A DNA stretch of 64,000 nt from Pseudobacter ginsenosidimutans (GCF_007970185.1 NZ_CP042431.1:1550001-1614000), one strand, 5' to 3'; numbered from the stretch's first letter, positions 16,161-25,720 are shown. Notes: a model not told the origin generated them from the letters alone. Numbers and translations are program-made.

Positions 16161-18530
16161 TTAGAGGATCCTCAGCTTGGCATAATTCAACATGATCTTC
16201 TTTTCTCCATTCTGATCGAATTTGATCGTAGCAACTGGATTGTGCGCAGATCCTTCGATCTTGACCACCTGACCGAAACCAAATTTCTGATGCTCCACTT
16301 TATTACCTTCAGCCAGTGCAGAGATATCGCTGGGAACAAAATCTTCACTTGGTTTGTGCTCCACCACTTTTGGTGTTGCAGGCTTTGGAGTAACATAAGA
16401 TGGCACTGCAGGTTTCTTTGATGGAGGAGGTCCATATAATTTCTCTGCATCTTTTGCAGAGTTGCCACCACTCCATCCGCCTCCACCACCACGGTGCATG
16501 CGATCATAAGCACTGTTGCCGCCACTACCCCATCCGCTGCCCTGGTTGCGCGCGCCGCCCCCGGCAAAGCTGCGGTCCAAATACTGATCGGGCAACTCAT
16601 CGATGAAGCGGCTGGGCTCATTCTGCACGAGCTGACCAAAACGATACCGTGTATTGGCATAAGTGACCCAGAGCCTGGCTTTGGCGCGGGTGACCACCAC
16701 ATAGAACAATCGTCTTTCCTCCTCCAGTTCTTCCTTGCTGTTAATGCTCATGGCATTGGGGAACAGCATTTCTTCCAGGCCCACAGCAAACACACAGGAG
16801 AACTCCAGACCTTTCGCAGCGTGAATGGTCATCAGCTTAACAGTATCGGCATTGGGATCCTTGTCATCTGCATCGGTGAGCAATGTGATCTGTTGAAGAT
16901 AAGCGCCGAGACCTTTATCAGTTACTTCACCTGTTTCATCAACGTCCGGGCTCTCCACCCATTCCTTGATAGAGTTGAGCAACTCCTGGATATTCTCGTA
17001 ACGGGCAACGCCTTCTGTACTCTTATCGTTGAAAAGTTCTTTAACGAGATTGGTTTGTTTCCCTACATGCACCGCCACATCGGAAGCATTCTGGTTCTTG
17101 AGCATGCTGGAGAAACTCTTGATCATGGTCACAAAACCATCGATCGCTTCCAGCGTATTGCTCTTGAAACCGAAGATCTGCGCCTGTTCCAGCACTTCCC
17201 ACATGGAAATATTCTGGTTGTTGGCCACCAGCAAAGCACGGTCGATAGTGGTTTTACCGATGCCTCTTGCTGGATAGTTGATGATACGCTTCAGCGCCTC
17301 TTCATCTTTTGGGTTCACAATGATGCGGAGATAAGCAACAAAGTCTTTGATCTCCTTCCGTGAATAGAAACTCGTGCCGCCATACATGGTATAAGCGATA
17401 CCCATTCTGCGCAACGCTTCTTCAAACGCACGGCTCTGGGAGTTGGTGCGATAGAGGATCGCGAAATCCTTATTGCTGTAATGATTCCGCAGCTTCTGTT
17501 CCTGGATGGTGTCCGCAACGTACTTGCCTTCATCGTTATCGGTCATGGTACGAACGAGGCGGATCTTCTCGCCTTCGCTGTTTTCCGTCCAGAGATCTTT
17601 CGGGATCTGTCCCTTATTGTTCTTGATCACTTCATTCGCAGCATTCAGGATAGACTGCGTGCTGCGATAGTTTTGTTCCAGTTTCACCACATGTGCATCT
17701 TCATAATCTTTCTGGAACTGCAAAATGTTCTCGATAGTAGCCCCACGGAAACCATAGATACTTTGCGCATCATCGCCCACCACGCAGACATTCTCGTGCA
17801 TGGCGCCGAGCAGTTTGATCACTTCGTACTGCGCAGGGTTGGTATCCTGATACTCATCGATCAAAATATATTTGAACTTATGCTGGTACTTGCTCAGCGC
17901 TTCCGGGAAATGCTTGAGCAGTTCATAGAATTTCAACAAGAGATCATCAAAATCCATCGCACCATTCTTGAAGCAACGCTTTACGTAGGCATCATAGATC
18001 TGGGCGGTAGCCGGACGGTTGGAGCGCAGGTCTTCCTGCTGCAGCCCATAATCATTGGCATATTCGATGGGCCCAACCAGCGCGTTCTTGGCGGAAGAGA
18101 TGCGGTTGTAAATATTGGAGGGCTTGTAAGTCTTATCGTCCAGGTTCATTTCATTGATCACCGCCTTTACAACACTCTTGGCATCATCGGTATCATAAAT
18201 GGTGAAGTTATTGGGATAACCGAGTCGATGGGCTTCACTGCGAAGGATCCTGGCGAATACGGAGTGGAAAGTACCGATATAAAGATTACGGGCATCGGAA
18301 TTACCGAGAATATGCTCGATACGCTCTTTCATTTCCTTGGCAGCCTTGTTGGTAAAGGTCAGCGCCAGGATATTGAAAGCATCCACACCACTGGCCATGA
18401 GATGCGCAATACGGGTGGTCAACACTTTGGTTTTACCGCTTCCCGCGCCTGCAACGATCATCAGGGGGCCATCTTTATGGAGAACAGCTTCACGCTGTTT
18501 GTCATTCAATCCTTTCAGGTAGTCAATCAT
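16161..18530 (-). CDS. pcrA: UvrD/PcrA-type superfamily 1A DNA helicase
   Basis: A 789-residue 3'-5' helicase. Motif I is GAGSGKT (28-34), Walker B is DEYQDTN, and later motifs include QNYRSTQ, LYRTNSQSRAFEE, MTIHAAKGLEF and VVVTRAK. After about residue 650 there is a Gly/Asn/Ser-rich linker, followed by a Tudor-like C-terminal domain (VEHQKFGFGQVVKIEG), which in PcrA binds RNA polymerase. Length and order match PcrA/UvrD, used in nucleotide-excision repair and in clearing protein from DNA. It is divergent from the Pif1-like helicase gene. Confidence 0.92.
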   Translation of the reverse strand: MIDYLKGLNDKQREAVLHKDGPLMIVAGAGSGKTKVLTTRIAHLMASGVDAFNILALTFTNKAAKEMKERIEHILGNSDARNLYIGTFHSVFARILRSEAHRLGYPNNFTIYDTDDAKSVVKAVINEMNLDDKTYKPSNIYNRISSAKNALVGPIEYANDYGLQQEDLRSNRPATAQIYDAYVKRCFKNGAMDFDDLLLKFYELLKHFPEALSKYQHKFKYILIDEYQDTNPAQYEVIKLLGAMHENVCVVGDDAQSIYGFRGATIENILQFQKDYEDAHVVKLEQNYRSTQSILNAANEVIKNNKGQIPKDLWTENSEGEKIRLVRTMTDNDEGKYVADTIQEQKLRNHYSNKDFAILYRTNSQSRAFEEALRRMGIAYTMYGGTSFYSRKEIKDFVAYLRIIVNPKDEEALKRIINYPARGIGKTTIDRALLVANNQNISMWEVLEQAQIFGFKSNTLEAIDGFVTMIKSFSSMLKNQNASDVAVHVGKQTNLVKELFNDKSTEGVARYENIQELLNSIKEWVESPDVDETGEVTDKGLGAYLQQITLLTDADDKDPNADTVKLMTIHAAKGLEFSCVFAVGLEEMLFPNAMSINSKEELEEERRLFYVVVTRAKARLWVTYANTRYRFGQLVQNEPSRFIDELPDQYLDRSFAGGGARNQGSGWGSGGNSAYDRMHRGGGGGWSGGNSAKDAEKLYGPPPSKKPAVPSYVTPKPATPKVVEHKPSEDFVPSDISALAEGNKVEHQKFGFGQVVKIEGSAHNPVATIKFDQNGEKKIMLNYAKLRIL

Positions 18531-18869
18531 GGGTGCAATTTACGAAGGACTAGGGAGGCGGCAAAGAGATGGCCGGCAAAGTGATGTGGAAATGCGGCTG
18601 TGAAACGTACCGGCGCGGGAGGATATATTTGGGCAATGGTAGGGAGAGATGGGGCGGCGGTAGATGAGCCAGGCTGTTTCGCTTACGTTTGCAAGGCCGT
18701 CATTTCTCACATCGCTTTGCCTTGAGGGGTTGGAGGTGCGGCAGAAATAGTGCGGCAGCGGAAGTTTTTTCTATAGGAGTTTTTCCTGAGGATAACGGTG
18801 TTGTATACACGCAATTAATCTTACTCCATTCACCAATTTGTACTTATCTTGCCGGAAAGTGGAAAAGAT
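18531..18869 (+). other. Intergenic region between two divergent helicase genes
   Basis: This 339-base stretch is purine-rich on the plus strand near 18550-18760 (many GGCGGC and GGGAGG clusters) and then AT-rich. Only a weak -7-like TATCTTG near 18845 is seen before the Pif1-like gene. No coding potential, terminator or clear operator is visible. Confidence 0.5.
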
Positions 18870-21131
18870 ATGTCGTCCCCCGATACTTCCAACCATCTCT
18901 TTTACCTCGCCGCCCGGTTCGTGAATCAAACTAACCGGCATCTTTTTCTCACCGGCAAAGCAGGAACCGGCAAAACCACCTTCCTGCGCTATATCCGCGA
19001 GAACACCAATAAGAGAATGGCCATCATCGCTCCTACAGGAGTAGCCGCTATCAATGCGGGTGGTGTAACCATGCACTCTTTCTTCCAGCTTCCTTTCGGC
19101 GCATTCATTCCCTCTCCTCTTGCAGGATGGAACAGTCATCAGCAGTTCAATAATCCCAACACATTATTGAAGAACCTGAAACTGAGCAGGGATAAAAAAG
19201 AATTACTTCGCGAACTGGAACTACTGGTCATCGATGAAGTGAGCATGCTGCGCGCTGACCTGCTGGATGAGATCGATCTTATTCTCCGTCATGTTCGTCG
19301 TAAGCCTGATCAATCTTTCGGAGGTGTACAATTATTATATATCGGCGATCTCTTCCAGCTGCCTCCTGTAGTGAGCAATGAAGAATGGGATATTCTCAAA
19401 GACCATTATAAAAGCCCTTTCTTTTTTGATGCACATGTATTGCACCAACACCCGCCGGTTTACCTGGAACTCAAAAAGATCTACCGGCAGCACGAAGCTG
19501 ATTTCATCGAGATCCTGAATAATATCCGTAACAATACTGTTACCAGTCAGGACCTGGACAGACTGCACTTGCATTACCGTCCGGGTTATCAGCAGGAGCC
19601 CGGAGAGAATTACATCATTCTCACAACCCACAATTCCAAAGCTGATACCATCAACCAGCAGCAACTCAATAAACTGACGGGCGATGCTTATGAATTCGAA
19701 GGCATGATCACCAAGGACTTCAACGAGAAAGCCCTTCCTGCAGAAAGGATGCTGCAACTCAAAGAAGGCGCACAGATCATGTTCATTAAAAATGATAAAG
19801 GCGAAAGCCGCCGTTATTATAATGGTAAGATCGCGGTGATCAGCCGTATCGCAGGCGAAAAGATCTTCGTTACCTTTCCCGGCGAAGCGTATGAGATGGA
19901 ACTGGAAAAAGAGACCTGGAAAAATATCCGCTACCAATACAACCGGGAGGAAGATAATATCGAAGAAGAAGAACTGGGCAGTTACTCGCAATTCCCGATC
20001 CGTCTGGCATGGGCCATCACTATTCACAAAAGCCAGGGCCTCACTTTTGAAAAAGCCATCATCGATGCAGGCTCCTCCTTTGCGCCTGGACAGGTGTATG
20101 TGGCGCTCAGCCGGTTGACCTCGCTGGAAGGCCTGATCCTCTTTTCCCGGATCCATCCGCATTGCATCCAGACTGAGTCCAGAACAATGGAGTTTACCCG
20201 CTCCGAGCAACCGGAAGATATCCTGCACCATTTATTGGAAGAAGAACAAAAATTGTTCATTGCCCGATCGCTGGTCAGAAGTTTCGATTTCACCAAAATG
20301 GCCGAGACCTTCAAAGACCACTATGATGAATATTCCAATCGTCAGCTGGCAGATCTGAATGCAGCTATCAATTGGGGCCAAGGCATTACCCGTACTGTAT
20401 TGCAGCATCAGGATATGGCCGGAAGGTTCATGCGGCAACTGGAACAACTGCTTCCGATGGCAGAGCAGGATAATTTCCAGTTCCTCCGGCAACGAATTGT
20501 GGCCGCCAGTGAATACTTCCTTCAACCACTTGATCAACTGATCGAATCCATTCGCAACCATGCCGAAGAAATCAGGTTGAAACAACGCATCAAGAAATAT
20601 GTACGGGAACTCAATGAGCTTTGTCTGCTCCCTGAAAGAAAAAAACAGGAACTGGAACTGGCTATCCACATCGCAGGAGGTTTGACCCAGGGCCGCAAAG
20701 CCGGCGATCTGCTCCAGGAAGTGGAAGAACTGCAAAAAGCGCATCGCGCAAAAACTGCAGAAGAGGAAACCACAGAAGTGAAAACGGAAAAGAAATCGAA
20801 TAAGCCTGCAAAGGGAGAAACCAATCGCATCACGTTAAAACTTTTCCGCGAAGGAAAGACCATCCCCGAAATTGCCGGTCTGCGCAATCTCGCCAATGGG
20901 ACCATTGAATCACATCTCATATTTTTTATCGCCTCCGGAGATATTGCAGTAACGCAACTGGTGGAGCCTGATAAGGTCAAAGAAATATTGAATCTCCTGG
21001 AATCCTCTCCCGCAGAGGGCTATTCCGCAACTGCCATCAGGGAGAAGCTGGGCGATCATTTCAGCTTTGGAGAGATCCGGGCGGTTGTTCAGCACCGTGA
21101 GTGGCTGAACAAAAGCAGGGAAACAGTCTGA
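18870..21131 (+). CDS. Pif1-like superfamily 1B helicase with C-terminal helix-turn-helix domain
   Basis: A 753-residue helicase. Walker A is GKAGTGKT (29-36), Walker B is DEVSML, and the Pif1 signature blocks PTGVAAINAGGVTMHSFF, GDLFQLPPV and ITIHKSQGLTFEKA are present. The ATPase core ends near residue 440. A helical middle part follows, then a Lys/Glu linker and a C-terminal helicase-associated helix-turn-helix (ITLKLFREGKTIPEIAGLR). The start at 18870 is the first ATG; an upstream TTG is unlikely. Family members unwind G-quadruplex or forked DNA; the role here is inferred. Confidence 0.88.
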   Translation: MSSPDTSNHLFYLAARFVNQTNRHLFLTGKAGTGKTTFLRYIRENTNKRMAIIAPTGVAAINAGGVTMHSFFQLPFGAFIPSPLAGWNSHQQFNNPNTLLKNLKLSRDKKELLRELELLVIDEVSMLRADLLDEIDLILRHVRRKPDQSFGGVQLLYIGDLFQLPPVVSNEEWDILKDHYKSPFFFDAHVLHQHPPVYLELKKIYRQHEADFIEILNNIRNNTVTSQDLDRLHLHYRPGYQQEPGENYIILTTHNSKADTINQQQLNKLTGDAYEFEGMITKDFNEKALPAERMLQLKEGAQIMFIKNDKGESRRYYNGKIAVISRIAGEKIFVTFPGEAYEMELEKETWKNIRYQYNREEDNIEEEELGSYSQFPIRLAWAITIHKSQGLTFEKAIIDAGSSFAPGQVYVALSRLTSLEGLILFSRIHPHCIQTESRTMEFTRSEQPEDILHHLLEEEQKLFIARSLVRSFDFTKMAETFKDHYDEYSNRQLADLNAAINWGQGITRTVLQHQDMAGRFMRQLEQLLPMAEQDNFQFLRQRIVAASEYFLQPLDQLIESIRNHAEEIRLKQRIKKYVRELNELCLLPERKKQELELAIHIAGGLTQGRKAGDLLQEVEELQKAHRAKTAEEETTEVKTEKKSNKPAKGETNRITLKLFREGKTIPEIAGLRNLANGTIESHLIFFIASGDIAVTQLVEPDKVKEILNLLESSPAEGYSATAIREKLGDHFSFGEIRAVVQHREWLNKSRETV

Positions 21132-21138
21132 TAGAATT

Positions 21139-21774
21139 TTAAGCTTTGTTGAGTATAGCGCCCTTATATGGCTTCCTGGTCCAGCGGCTCAACTGCGTTT
21201 GATCGAACCAGAGTGTCATCACCGAATCATCGATTGTATAGCGGTTAGCCATGAACAGGCTTTTCAGAAAAGCCGCTTCATTGAAACCTGTGCAAATCTT
21301 TTTGCTAACCTGCACATTGTCGTTGAATTGAAATGAGCTGTCTGTTATGGTGAATGATCCCGACATGGTATTGCATCCGGTATTACCGCTGAATTTTTTA
21401 GTCTTCAGATTAAAGCGCAATGAGGGGAATGTGCCGGTAGCAGTGTCTGAAGGCAACGCAGGTTGTAGATACCAAAGACCATTGAGGGAAGTATCTGGTT
21501 TGAAGGATGTACGTATTACCTTTAGTTTCTCAAATGAAGGTCCGGCTGTATTTGAGACCAGTTCCGGATGAAAACGACGGAAGGAATTTCCTCTGTTATT
21601 GACATACAGATCGCGGAGACTATTCAGCGGTAGTATTGAACATACATCTGTTTTATTATCAGATTTGCGCACAGACCGGTGGTAGTTTGTGAGTGCCGGC
21701 GCCACTGCTGCTACCAGCAGCAGAGCAGCTCCCACTATGATCAGGGTTCGCATGATTTCTTTTTGATACTTCAT
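21139..21774 (-). CDS. META-domain (HslJ-like) membrane-anchored protein
   Basis: A 211-residue protein with an N-terminal hydrophobic segment (about residues 9-28) and a C-terminal META domain. The domain shows the typical LNGLWYLQP opening, the central SGNTGCNTMSGSFTI and the strand SFQFNDNVQVSKKIC, then the final half (NRYTIDDSVMTLWF). META domains are found in HslJ-type envelope proteins of mostly unknown role. The start could also be an ATG seven codons in (21753). It stands alone, convergent with the Pif1-like gene. Confidence 0.75.
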   Translation of the reverse strand: MKYQKEIMRTLIIVGAALLLVAAVAPALTNYHRSVRKSDNKTDVCSILPLNSLRDLYVNNRGNSFRRFHPELVSNTAGPSFEKLKVIRTSFKPDTSLNGLWYLQPALPSDTATGTFPSLRFNLKTKKFSGNTGCNTMSGSFTITDSSFQFNDNVQVSKKICTGFNEAAFLKSLFMANRYTIDDSVMTLWFDQTQLSRWTRKPYKGAILNKA

Positions 21775-21795
21775 TCAATTTTGTTGCCAGCACAT

Positions 21796-21822
21796 AAAAA
21801 AACCGCCTGCTATGAGACGGTT
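21796..21822 (-). terminator. Intrinsic terminator of the small lipoprotein gene
   Basis: On the minus strand AACCGTCT pairs with AGGCGGTT (one G-U pair) around a six-base loop, followed by seven T. It lies about 55 bases past the stop of the gene at 21876. Confidence 0.75.
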
Positions 21823-21875
21823 CCTTTACCGTTGTGAGTTTACAACTGAGCTTATGATGCTTTAACTCCTACACT

Positions 21876-22097
21876 TTAATATTTCTGACGGATGGAATCT
21901 GCTGTTCCGATCGGCCGGTTAGTGGTATCCATCCTGAGCGTGTCTCGCATAAGCGAATCTCCCGGCCTGTTCAGATTGGTATCCATTCTTCTTTCTTCAA
22001 TGGCTGCACTGTCGCGCATATCCGAATCCGGGTTGCCGGCATTGTTGCAGGCCGCCAGTCCTCCTGCCAGTAAAGCTGCTATCAATAACTGTTTCAT
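21876..22097 (-). CDS. Small Asp/Arg/Met-rich lipoprotein of unknown function
   Basis: A 73-residue protein. The start at 22097 gives a clean lipoprotein signal (MKQLLIAALLAGGLAAC, Cys17). The remainder is hydrophilic and carries loosely repeated elements of the type MRDS/MDTN/MRDT/MDTT, suggesting a disordered tether. No family is recognised. A longer reading from 22142 would spoil the signal peptide. Confidence 0.65.
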   Translation of the reverse strand: MKQLLIAALLAGGLAACNNAGNPDSDMRDSAAIEERRMDTNLNRPGDSLMRDTLRMDTTNRPIGTADSIRQKY

Positions 22098-22292
22098 ACT
22101 CGTTTTACGGAATTGGTTCAAATGCTTTGCCAGTTGGCGCATTCATTTTGGAGTTTTTAGCAAATAAGTTTATAAAGAGATGGTTAGGGCCGCTATTTTT
22201 ATTTTAGTTGAAATTGGGATCACAGCCCGGTTGATGGGATCATTCTACAGGATTGTTGAATTTCTTCCCTGCGATTTCTATATCTTGTAGTC

Positions 22293-23885
22293 ATGCTGCA
22301 GAATAATGTTTTGTTGATTTTGTCACTGCTTTTTGTGGTGTCGATGCTGAGCATGTTGAGCCAGAAACTGCGTGTTTCCTATCCCATTTTCCTGGTAATT
22401 GCGGGGCTACTGATCAGCCTGGTGCCGGGCATTCCGGAAGTGAGCCTGGAGCCGGAAGTGGTCTTCATCATTTTTCTTCCTCCATTATTATATTCAGCGG
22501 CATGGAATACATCCTGGAATGATTTCTGGGCCAACCGCCGGCCCATAGGATTGTTATCGATCGGGCTGGTGATCTTCACATCTGCCGCAATCGCTTTTAC
22601 AGCACAGGCCATGATACCCGGATTTACACTGGCCATGGGATTTTTGTTGGGCGGCATCGTTTCTCCTCCCGATGCAATTGCCGCCACCAGTGTGTTGCAG
22701 GGAATGAAAGTACCGCGCAGGGCCATCGCCATCCTGGAAGGTGAAAGCCTGGTGAACGACGCTTCATCACTGATCGTTTTCCGATTTGCACTTGCGGCTA
22801 TGCTTACCGGTCAGTTCGTGCTGTGGAAAGCAGGAGCTGAATTTGTGCTGGTGTCACTGATGGGTATTGTGATCGGACTGCTGATCGCATTCATCGAATA
22901 TCTCATTCACCGTTTTCTTCCTACTACAGCCAGTATCGATACCGCCATCACTTTGATCTCTCCTTATTTAATGTATATCGCTGCGGAGCATTTTCATTTC
23001 TCCGGCGTATTGGCAGTTGTGAGCGGCGGATTGTTCATGAGCTGGCGGTCGCATGATGTGTTTTCTTACAATACAAGGATCCAGACCACCAGTGTTTGGA
23101 ATACGCTTGTATTCCTGTTGAACGGTGTTGTATTTATTTTGATAGGATTGCAACTGCCGGGAATAGTGGAAGGTCTGGAAGAGAACTCCATGTTGCAATC
23201 CTTCAAGTATGCAGTGGTGATCAGTCTGGTTACCATTATTATCCGGATACTCTGGGTTTACCCCGGCGCCTATGTTCCGCGGATGCTTAGTAAAAGGATC
23301 CGGACCAAAGAAGTGAGGCCCACACCCAACAGCGTTTTCCTGGTTGCCTGGAGCGGCATGAGAGGAGTTGTTTCGCTGGCTGCGGCATTGTCGATTCCGC
23401 TCACGATATCGGATGGATCCGCCTTTCCTTACCGGAACCTGATCCTCTTCATCACTTTTTCTGTGATACTGGTAACGCTGGTGATCCAGGGGCTCAGTCT
23501 GCCTTTTGTGCTCAAATGGCTGAAGATCGAAGTGCCGGAAGATGAGCATGCTCAGGAACAGGAGATCCGGCTGCGACTGGCTTCGGTGGCGCTGGACCAT
23601 ATCGAGCACAATTATTCAACGGAAGCCAACAGCATCGAGGCTTTTACCAGGCTACGCGATCGCTACAAACGGATGTCGGAGATCGCAGCCCGAAAACTGG
23701 AAAAAGAAGAGGAGCTCAAAAAACGCCCCGAGTTCCTTCCGAAATACCGCGATATGCTGCTGGAGCTGGTGCATGCACGAAGGATCGAGCTGAACAAAAT
23801 GCGCCACGAAAATCAATACCCCGAAGAACTGATCCGTAAAAAAGAAGAGGAGCTTGACCTGGAGGAAGCAAGGCTAAGGAAATAA
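22293..23885 (+). CDS. CPA1-family Na+/H+ antiporter (NhaP-like)
   Basis: A 530-residue transporter with about twelve membrane helices. Typical CPA1 motifs are present: FLPPLLYSAAWNT (about 61-73), SPPDA (124-128) and LEGESLVNDAS (148-158) with the ion-binding Asn-Asp pair, and WSGMRGVVSLAAA in a late helix. The last 110 residues are a charged, probably coiled-coil cytoplasmic tail. It exchanges protons for sodium or potassium across the inner membrane. The alpha/beta-hydrolase gene follows after 23 bases. Confidence 0.9.
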   Translation: MLQNNVLLILSLLFVVSMLSMLSQKLRVSYPIFLVIAGLLISLVPGIPEVSLEPEVVFIIFLPPLLYSAAWNTSWNDFWANRRPIGLLSIGLVIFTSAAIAFTAQAMIPGFTLAMGFLLGGIVSPPDAIAATSVLQGMKVPRRAIAILEGESLVNDASSLIVFRFALAAMLTGQFVLWKAGAEFVLVSLMGIVIGLLIAFIEYLIHRFLPTTASIDTAITLISPYLMYIAAEHFHFSGVLAVVSGGLFMSWRSHDVFSYNTRIQTTSVWNTLVFLLNGVVFILIGLQLPGIVEGLEENSMLQSFKYAVVISLVTIIIRILWVYPGAYVPRMLSKRIRTKEVRPTPNSVFLVAWSGMRGVVSLAAALSIPLTISDGSAFPYRNLILFITFSVILVTLVIQGLSLPFVLKWLKIEVPEDEHAQEQEIRLRLASVALDHIEHNYSTEANSIEAFTRLRDRYKRMSEIAARKLEKEEELKKRPEFLPKYRDMLLELVHARRIELNKMRHENQYPEELIRKKEEELDLEEARLRK

Positions 23886-23908
23886 CGGCAAAATCTAACC
23901 GCTTTCAT

Positions 23909-24586
23909 ATGCAGTCAATCGTATTACTTCATGGCGCTACCGGTGCTGCATCTCAATTGCAGTCGCTGGCAGATGCGCTGAGCAAAACTTATTCGGTCCA
24001 TACTATCAATTTCAGTGGACATGGTGGCGAGCCCATGCCCGAAGCTTTTTCCATCGAACTCTTTGCAAAACAGGTGCTGACCTTTTTGGATGTCCGTCAA
24101 CTCGTATCTCCCATTGTATTCGGATACAGCCTGGGTGGTTATGTAGGCATGTACATTGCCCGGCATCATCCCGGCAGGATCAGCAAGCTGATCACACTGG
24201 CCACCAAGTTCCATTGGGACGAAACCATTGCGGCCAAACAACAGCGCAGCTTCGATGCCAATGTGATCCTGGAAAAGGCGCCGGCCTTCGCAGAACAATT
24301 ACAACAAATGCACGCACCAAACGACTGGAAAGAAGTATTGAGAAAGACAGGCGTCATGCTAACGAAACTGGGCAACCGAAATATCCTGGGTGCTGAGGAC
24401 TACCCGCAGGTGCAGACAGAAACCCTGCTGATCCAGGGAGATAAAGACCGGATGGTGACGCTGGAAGAAACTATTGCAGTGTTCAGGGCACTTCCCGCTA
24501 ACAGTGCCCGGCTTTGTGTGCTGCCCGGAACGCCGCATCCGTTGGAGCAGGTGGACTTGAACATGCTTATATCATTGATAGGCTAA
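23909..24586 (+). CDS. Alpha/beta-hydrolase fold protein
   Basis: A 225-residue hydrolase. The oxyanion region is LLHGATG, the nucleophile elbow is GYSLGG (Ser74), the Asp lies in LLIQGDKDRMV and the His in PGTPHPLEQ, so the catalytic triad is complete. The small lid suggests an esterase or MhpC-like enzyme; the substrate is unknown. It is probably cotranscribed with the antiporter. Confidence 0.82.
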   Translation: MQSIVLLHGATGAASQLQSLADALSKTYSVHTINFSGHGGEPMPEAFSIELFAKQVLTFLDVRQLVSPIVFGYSLGGYVGMYIARHHPGRISKLITLATKFHWDETIAAKQQRSFDANVILEKAPAFAEQLQQMHAPNDWKEVLRKTGVMLTKLGNRNILGAEDYPQVQTETLLIQGDKDRMVTLEETIAVFRALPANSARLCVLPGTPHPLEQVDLNMLISLIG

Positions 24587-24590
24587 TAAA

Positions 24591-24625
24591 AAATTGCACC
24601 GGCCATATCTGGGCCGGTGCAATTT
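24591..24625. terminator. Bidirectional terminator between convergent genes
   Basis: AAATTGCACCGGCC and GGCCGGTGCAATTT form a perfect fourteen-pair stem with a seven-base loop, A-rich on one side and T-rich on the other. It serves the hydrolase gene and the LamG lipoprotein gene. Confidence 0.85.
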
Positions 24626-24644
24626 TATTTATTTGCAGATCCTG

Positions 24645-25523
24645 TTATTTAGCAAGATTTGTGAGCACTTTTACTTCTGTTTCGCAAAGCGCCCTTTCAT
24701 AGAGTCTGATCTCATCAATCACACCATTGAACCAAAAAGGATAACTGCTACCCTCACATTTTCCGATAAACAGATCGTTCATATTAGGAGTGAAAACAGC
24801 TGTATGTTGACGTTCATCGATCAATTTACCGTTAACGTATAATTTGGAAACTCCCTCTTTATAAGTATAGATTAATGTATACCATTGGTCGGTTTTCACT
24901 TTAAGGGTATCCGAGATTGCTCCTGCTGATTTTTCCGGATAGGAATCCCTGTCACCATAACCAATATTGAAAACTTCATTTTCGGTATCCAGCGGAGAGG
25001 AGCAAATAAAGTCTGCAGGTGTAAAGCGCATAACGTATGCGCCGTTAACATAATCACTATAATAGCTGGTCTTACCAAAGATCTGGTTGCTTTTACATTG
25101 CCCGGCATAAAAGCCATTCACTTTCATAATGGCCATCATGGTGATTTCGCTGCCGGGGTTCAGGGACTCACTGTTGGTTACCTGCATATAACTGGAAGTG
25201 CCATTAAAAAGATAGGCGTTATTTGGTCTTCCCATCCTGTCGATGGTCTTAACAGCATTATTGAAAACAATATGGTTGTTTTTTCCGCTGCTATCGTTGA
25301 GTGTACCGTTGTTGAAGTTGTAATAAGCTATGAGTCCTCTTTTGAGATCCTCTTCGTCATCGCACTCGCAGGGAATAGTCACAGTGTCTTTGATTGTAAT
25401 GGTGTCTTTGATAGTAACCGTATCCCTGATCGTTTCTTTGATACAGGAGGTCATGGGGGTTGTAGTGCAGAAGAGCATGATCAGAGCAAATGCGCTTCCT
25501 GAGATCCACGAAACTATTTTCAT
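24645..25523 (-). CDS. LamG/concanavalin-like lipoprotein
   Basis: A 292-residue lipoprotein (lipobox MTSC, Cys27) with a LamG-like jelly-roll domain from about residue 65 to the end: LIAYYNFNNGTLNDSSGKNN, then AYLFNGTSSYMQV, DQWYTLIYTYKEG, KLYVNGKLIDE and GVIDEIRLYERAL. The start at 25523 is the first ATG giving a signal peptide. Between the lipid anchor and the domain lies a short run of six-residue repeats (DTVTIK/DTITIK/DTVTIP). Such proteins often bind surface glycans; no ligand is known. Confidence 0.8.
   Translation of the reverse strand: MKIVSWISGSAFALIMLFCTTTPMTSCIKETIRDTVTIKDTITIKDTVTIPCECDDEEDLKRGLIAYYNFNNGTLNDSSGKNNHIVFNNAVKTIDRMGRPNNAYLFNGTSSYMQVTNSESLNPGSEITMMAIMKVNGFYAGQCKSNQIFGKTSYYSDYVNGAYVMRFTPADFICSSPLDTENEVFNIGYGDRDSYPEKSAGAISDTLKVKTDQWYTLIYTYKEGVSKLYVNGKLIDERQHTAVFTPNMNDLFIGKCEGSSYPFWFNGVIDEIRLYERALCETEVKVLTNLAK
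25381..25434 (-). repeat. Three tandem 18-base units inside the LamG lipoprotein gene
   Basis: Three units of 18 bases (25381-25398, 25399-25416, 25417-25434) encode the repeats DTVTIK, DTITIK and DTVTIP. The first two are the closest match; the third has drifted. Because the period is a multiple of three, changes in copy number would keep frame and alter only the length of the tether. Confidence 0.7.
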
Positions 25524-25627
25524 GAGTTGGGGTTTATTTGGGGCAAATGTAGCTTTTGGAGGCTGAGGGTTATGATTGAAATGGATAAGTGTGCAGTTCG
25601 GTTTACTATCTGTGTAATAAATCCAAC

Positions 25628-25666
25628 AAAAGCAAAGGCTGCACATGAAGCGCAGCCTTTGCTTTT
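25628..25666 (-). terminator. Intrinsic terminator of the ompA-like gene
   Basis: AAAAGCAAAGGCTGC and GCAGCCTTTGCTTTT form a fifteen-pair perfect stem with a nine-base loop; T follows on the minus strand. It lies about 55 bases past the OmpA stop. Confidence 0.85.
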
Positions 25667-25720
25667 GTTAGGCAGTTGCAAAACCACCGGATATGTAAAT
25701 TTTTTCAGTATCTGCTGCTA

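Noticed and set aside
15940-16164. A plus-strand frame of 74 codons next to the RAYT gene
   Set aside because: It covers the terminator hairpin of the helicase gene and its sequence is rich in Phe and Ile without any protein pattern, so it is chance.
17481-18584. Long antisense frame (367 codons) opposite the pcrA gene
   Set aside because: The sense strand encodes a complete helicase with all motifs; the antisense frame arises from codon bias. The same holds for 19335-20231 opposite the Pif1-like gene.
25381-25434. Short tandem repeats as a CRISPR array
   Set aside because: The units are adjacent without spacers, 18 bases long and within a coding frame; no cas gene is present.
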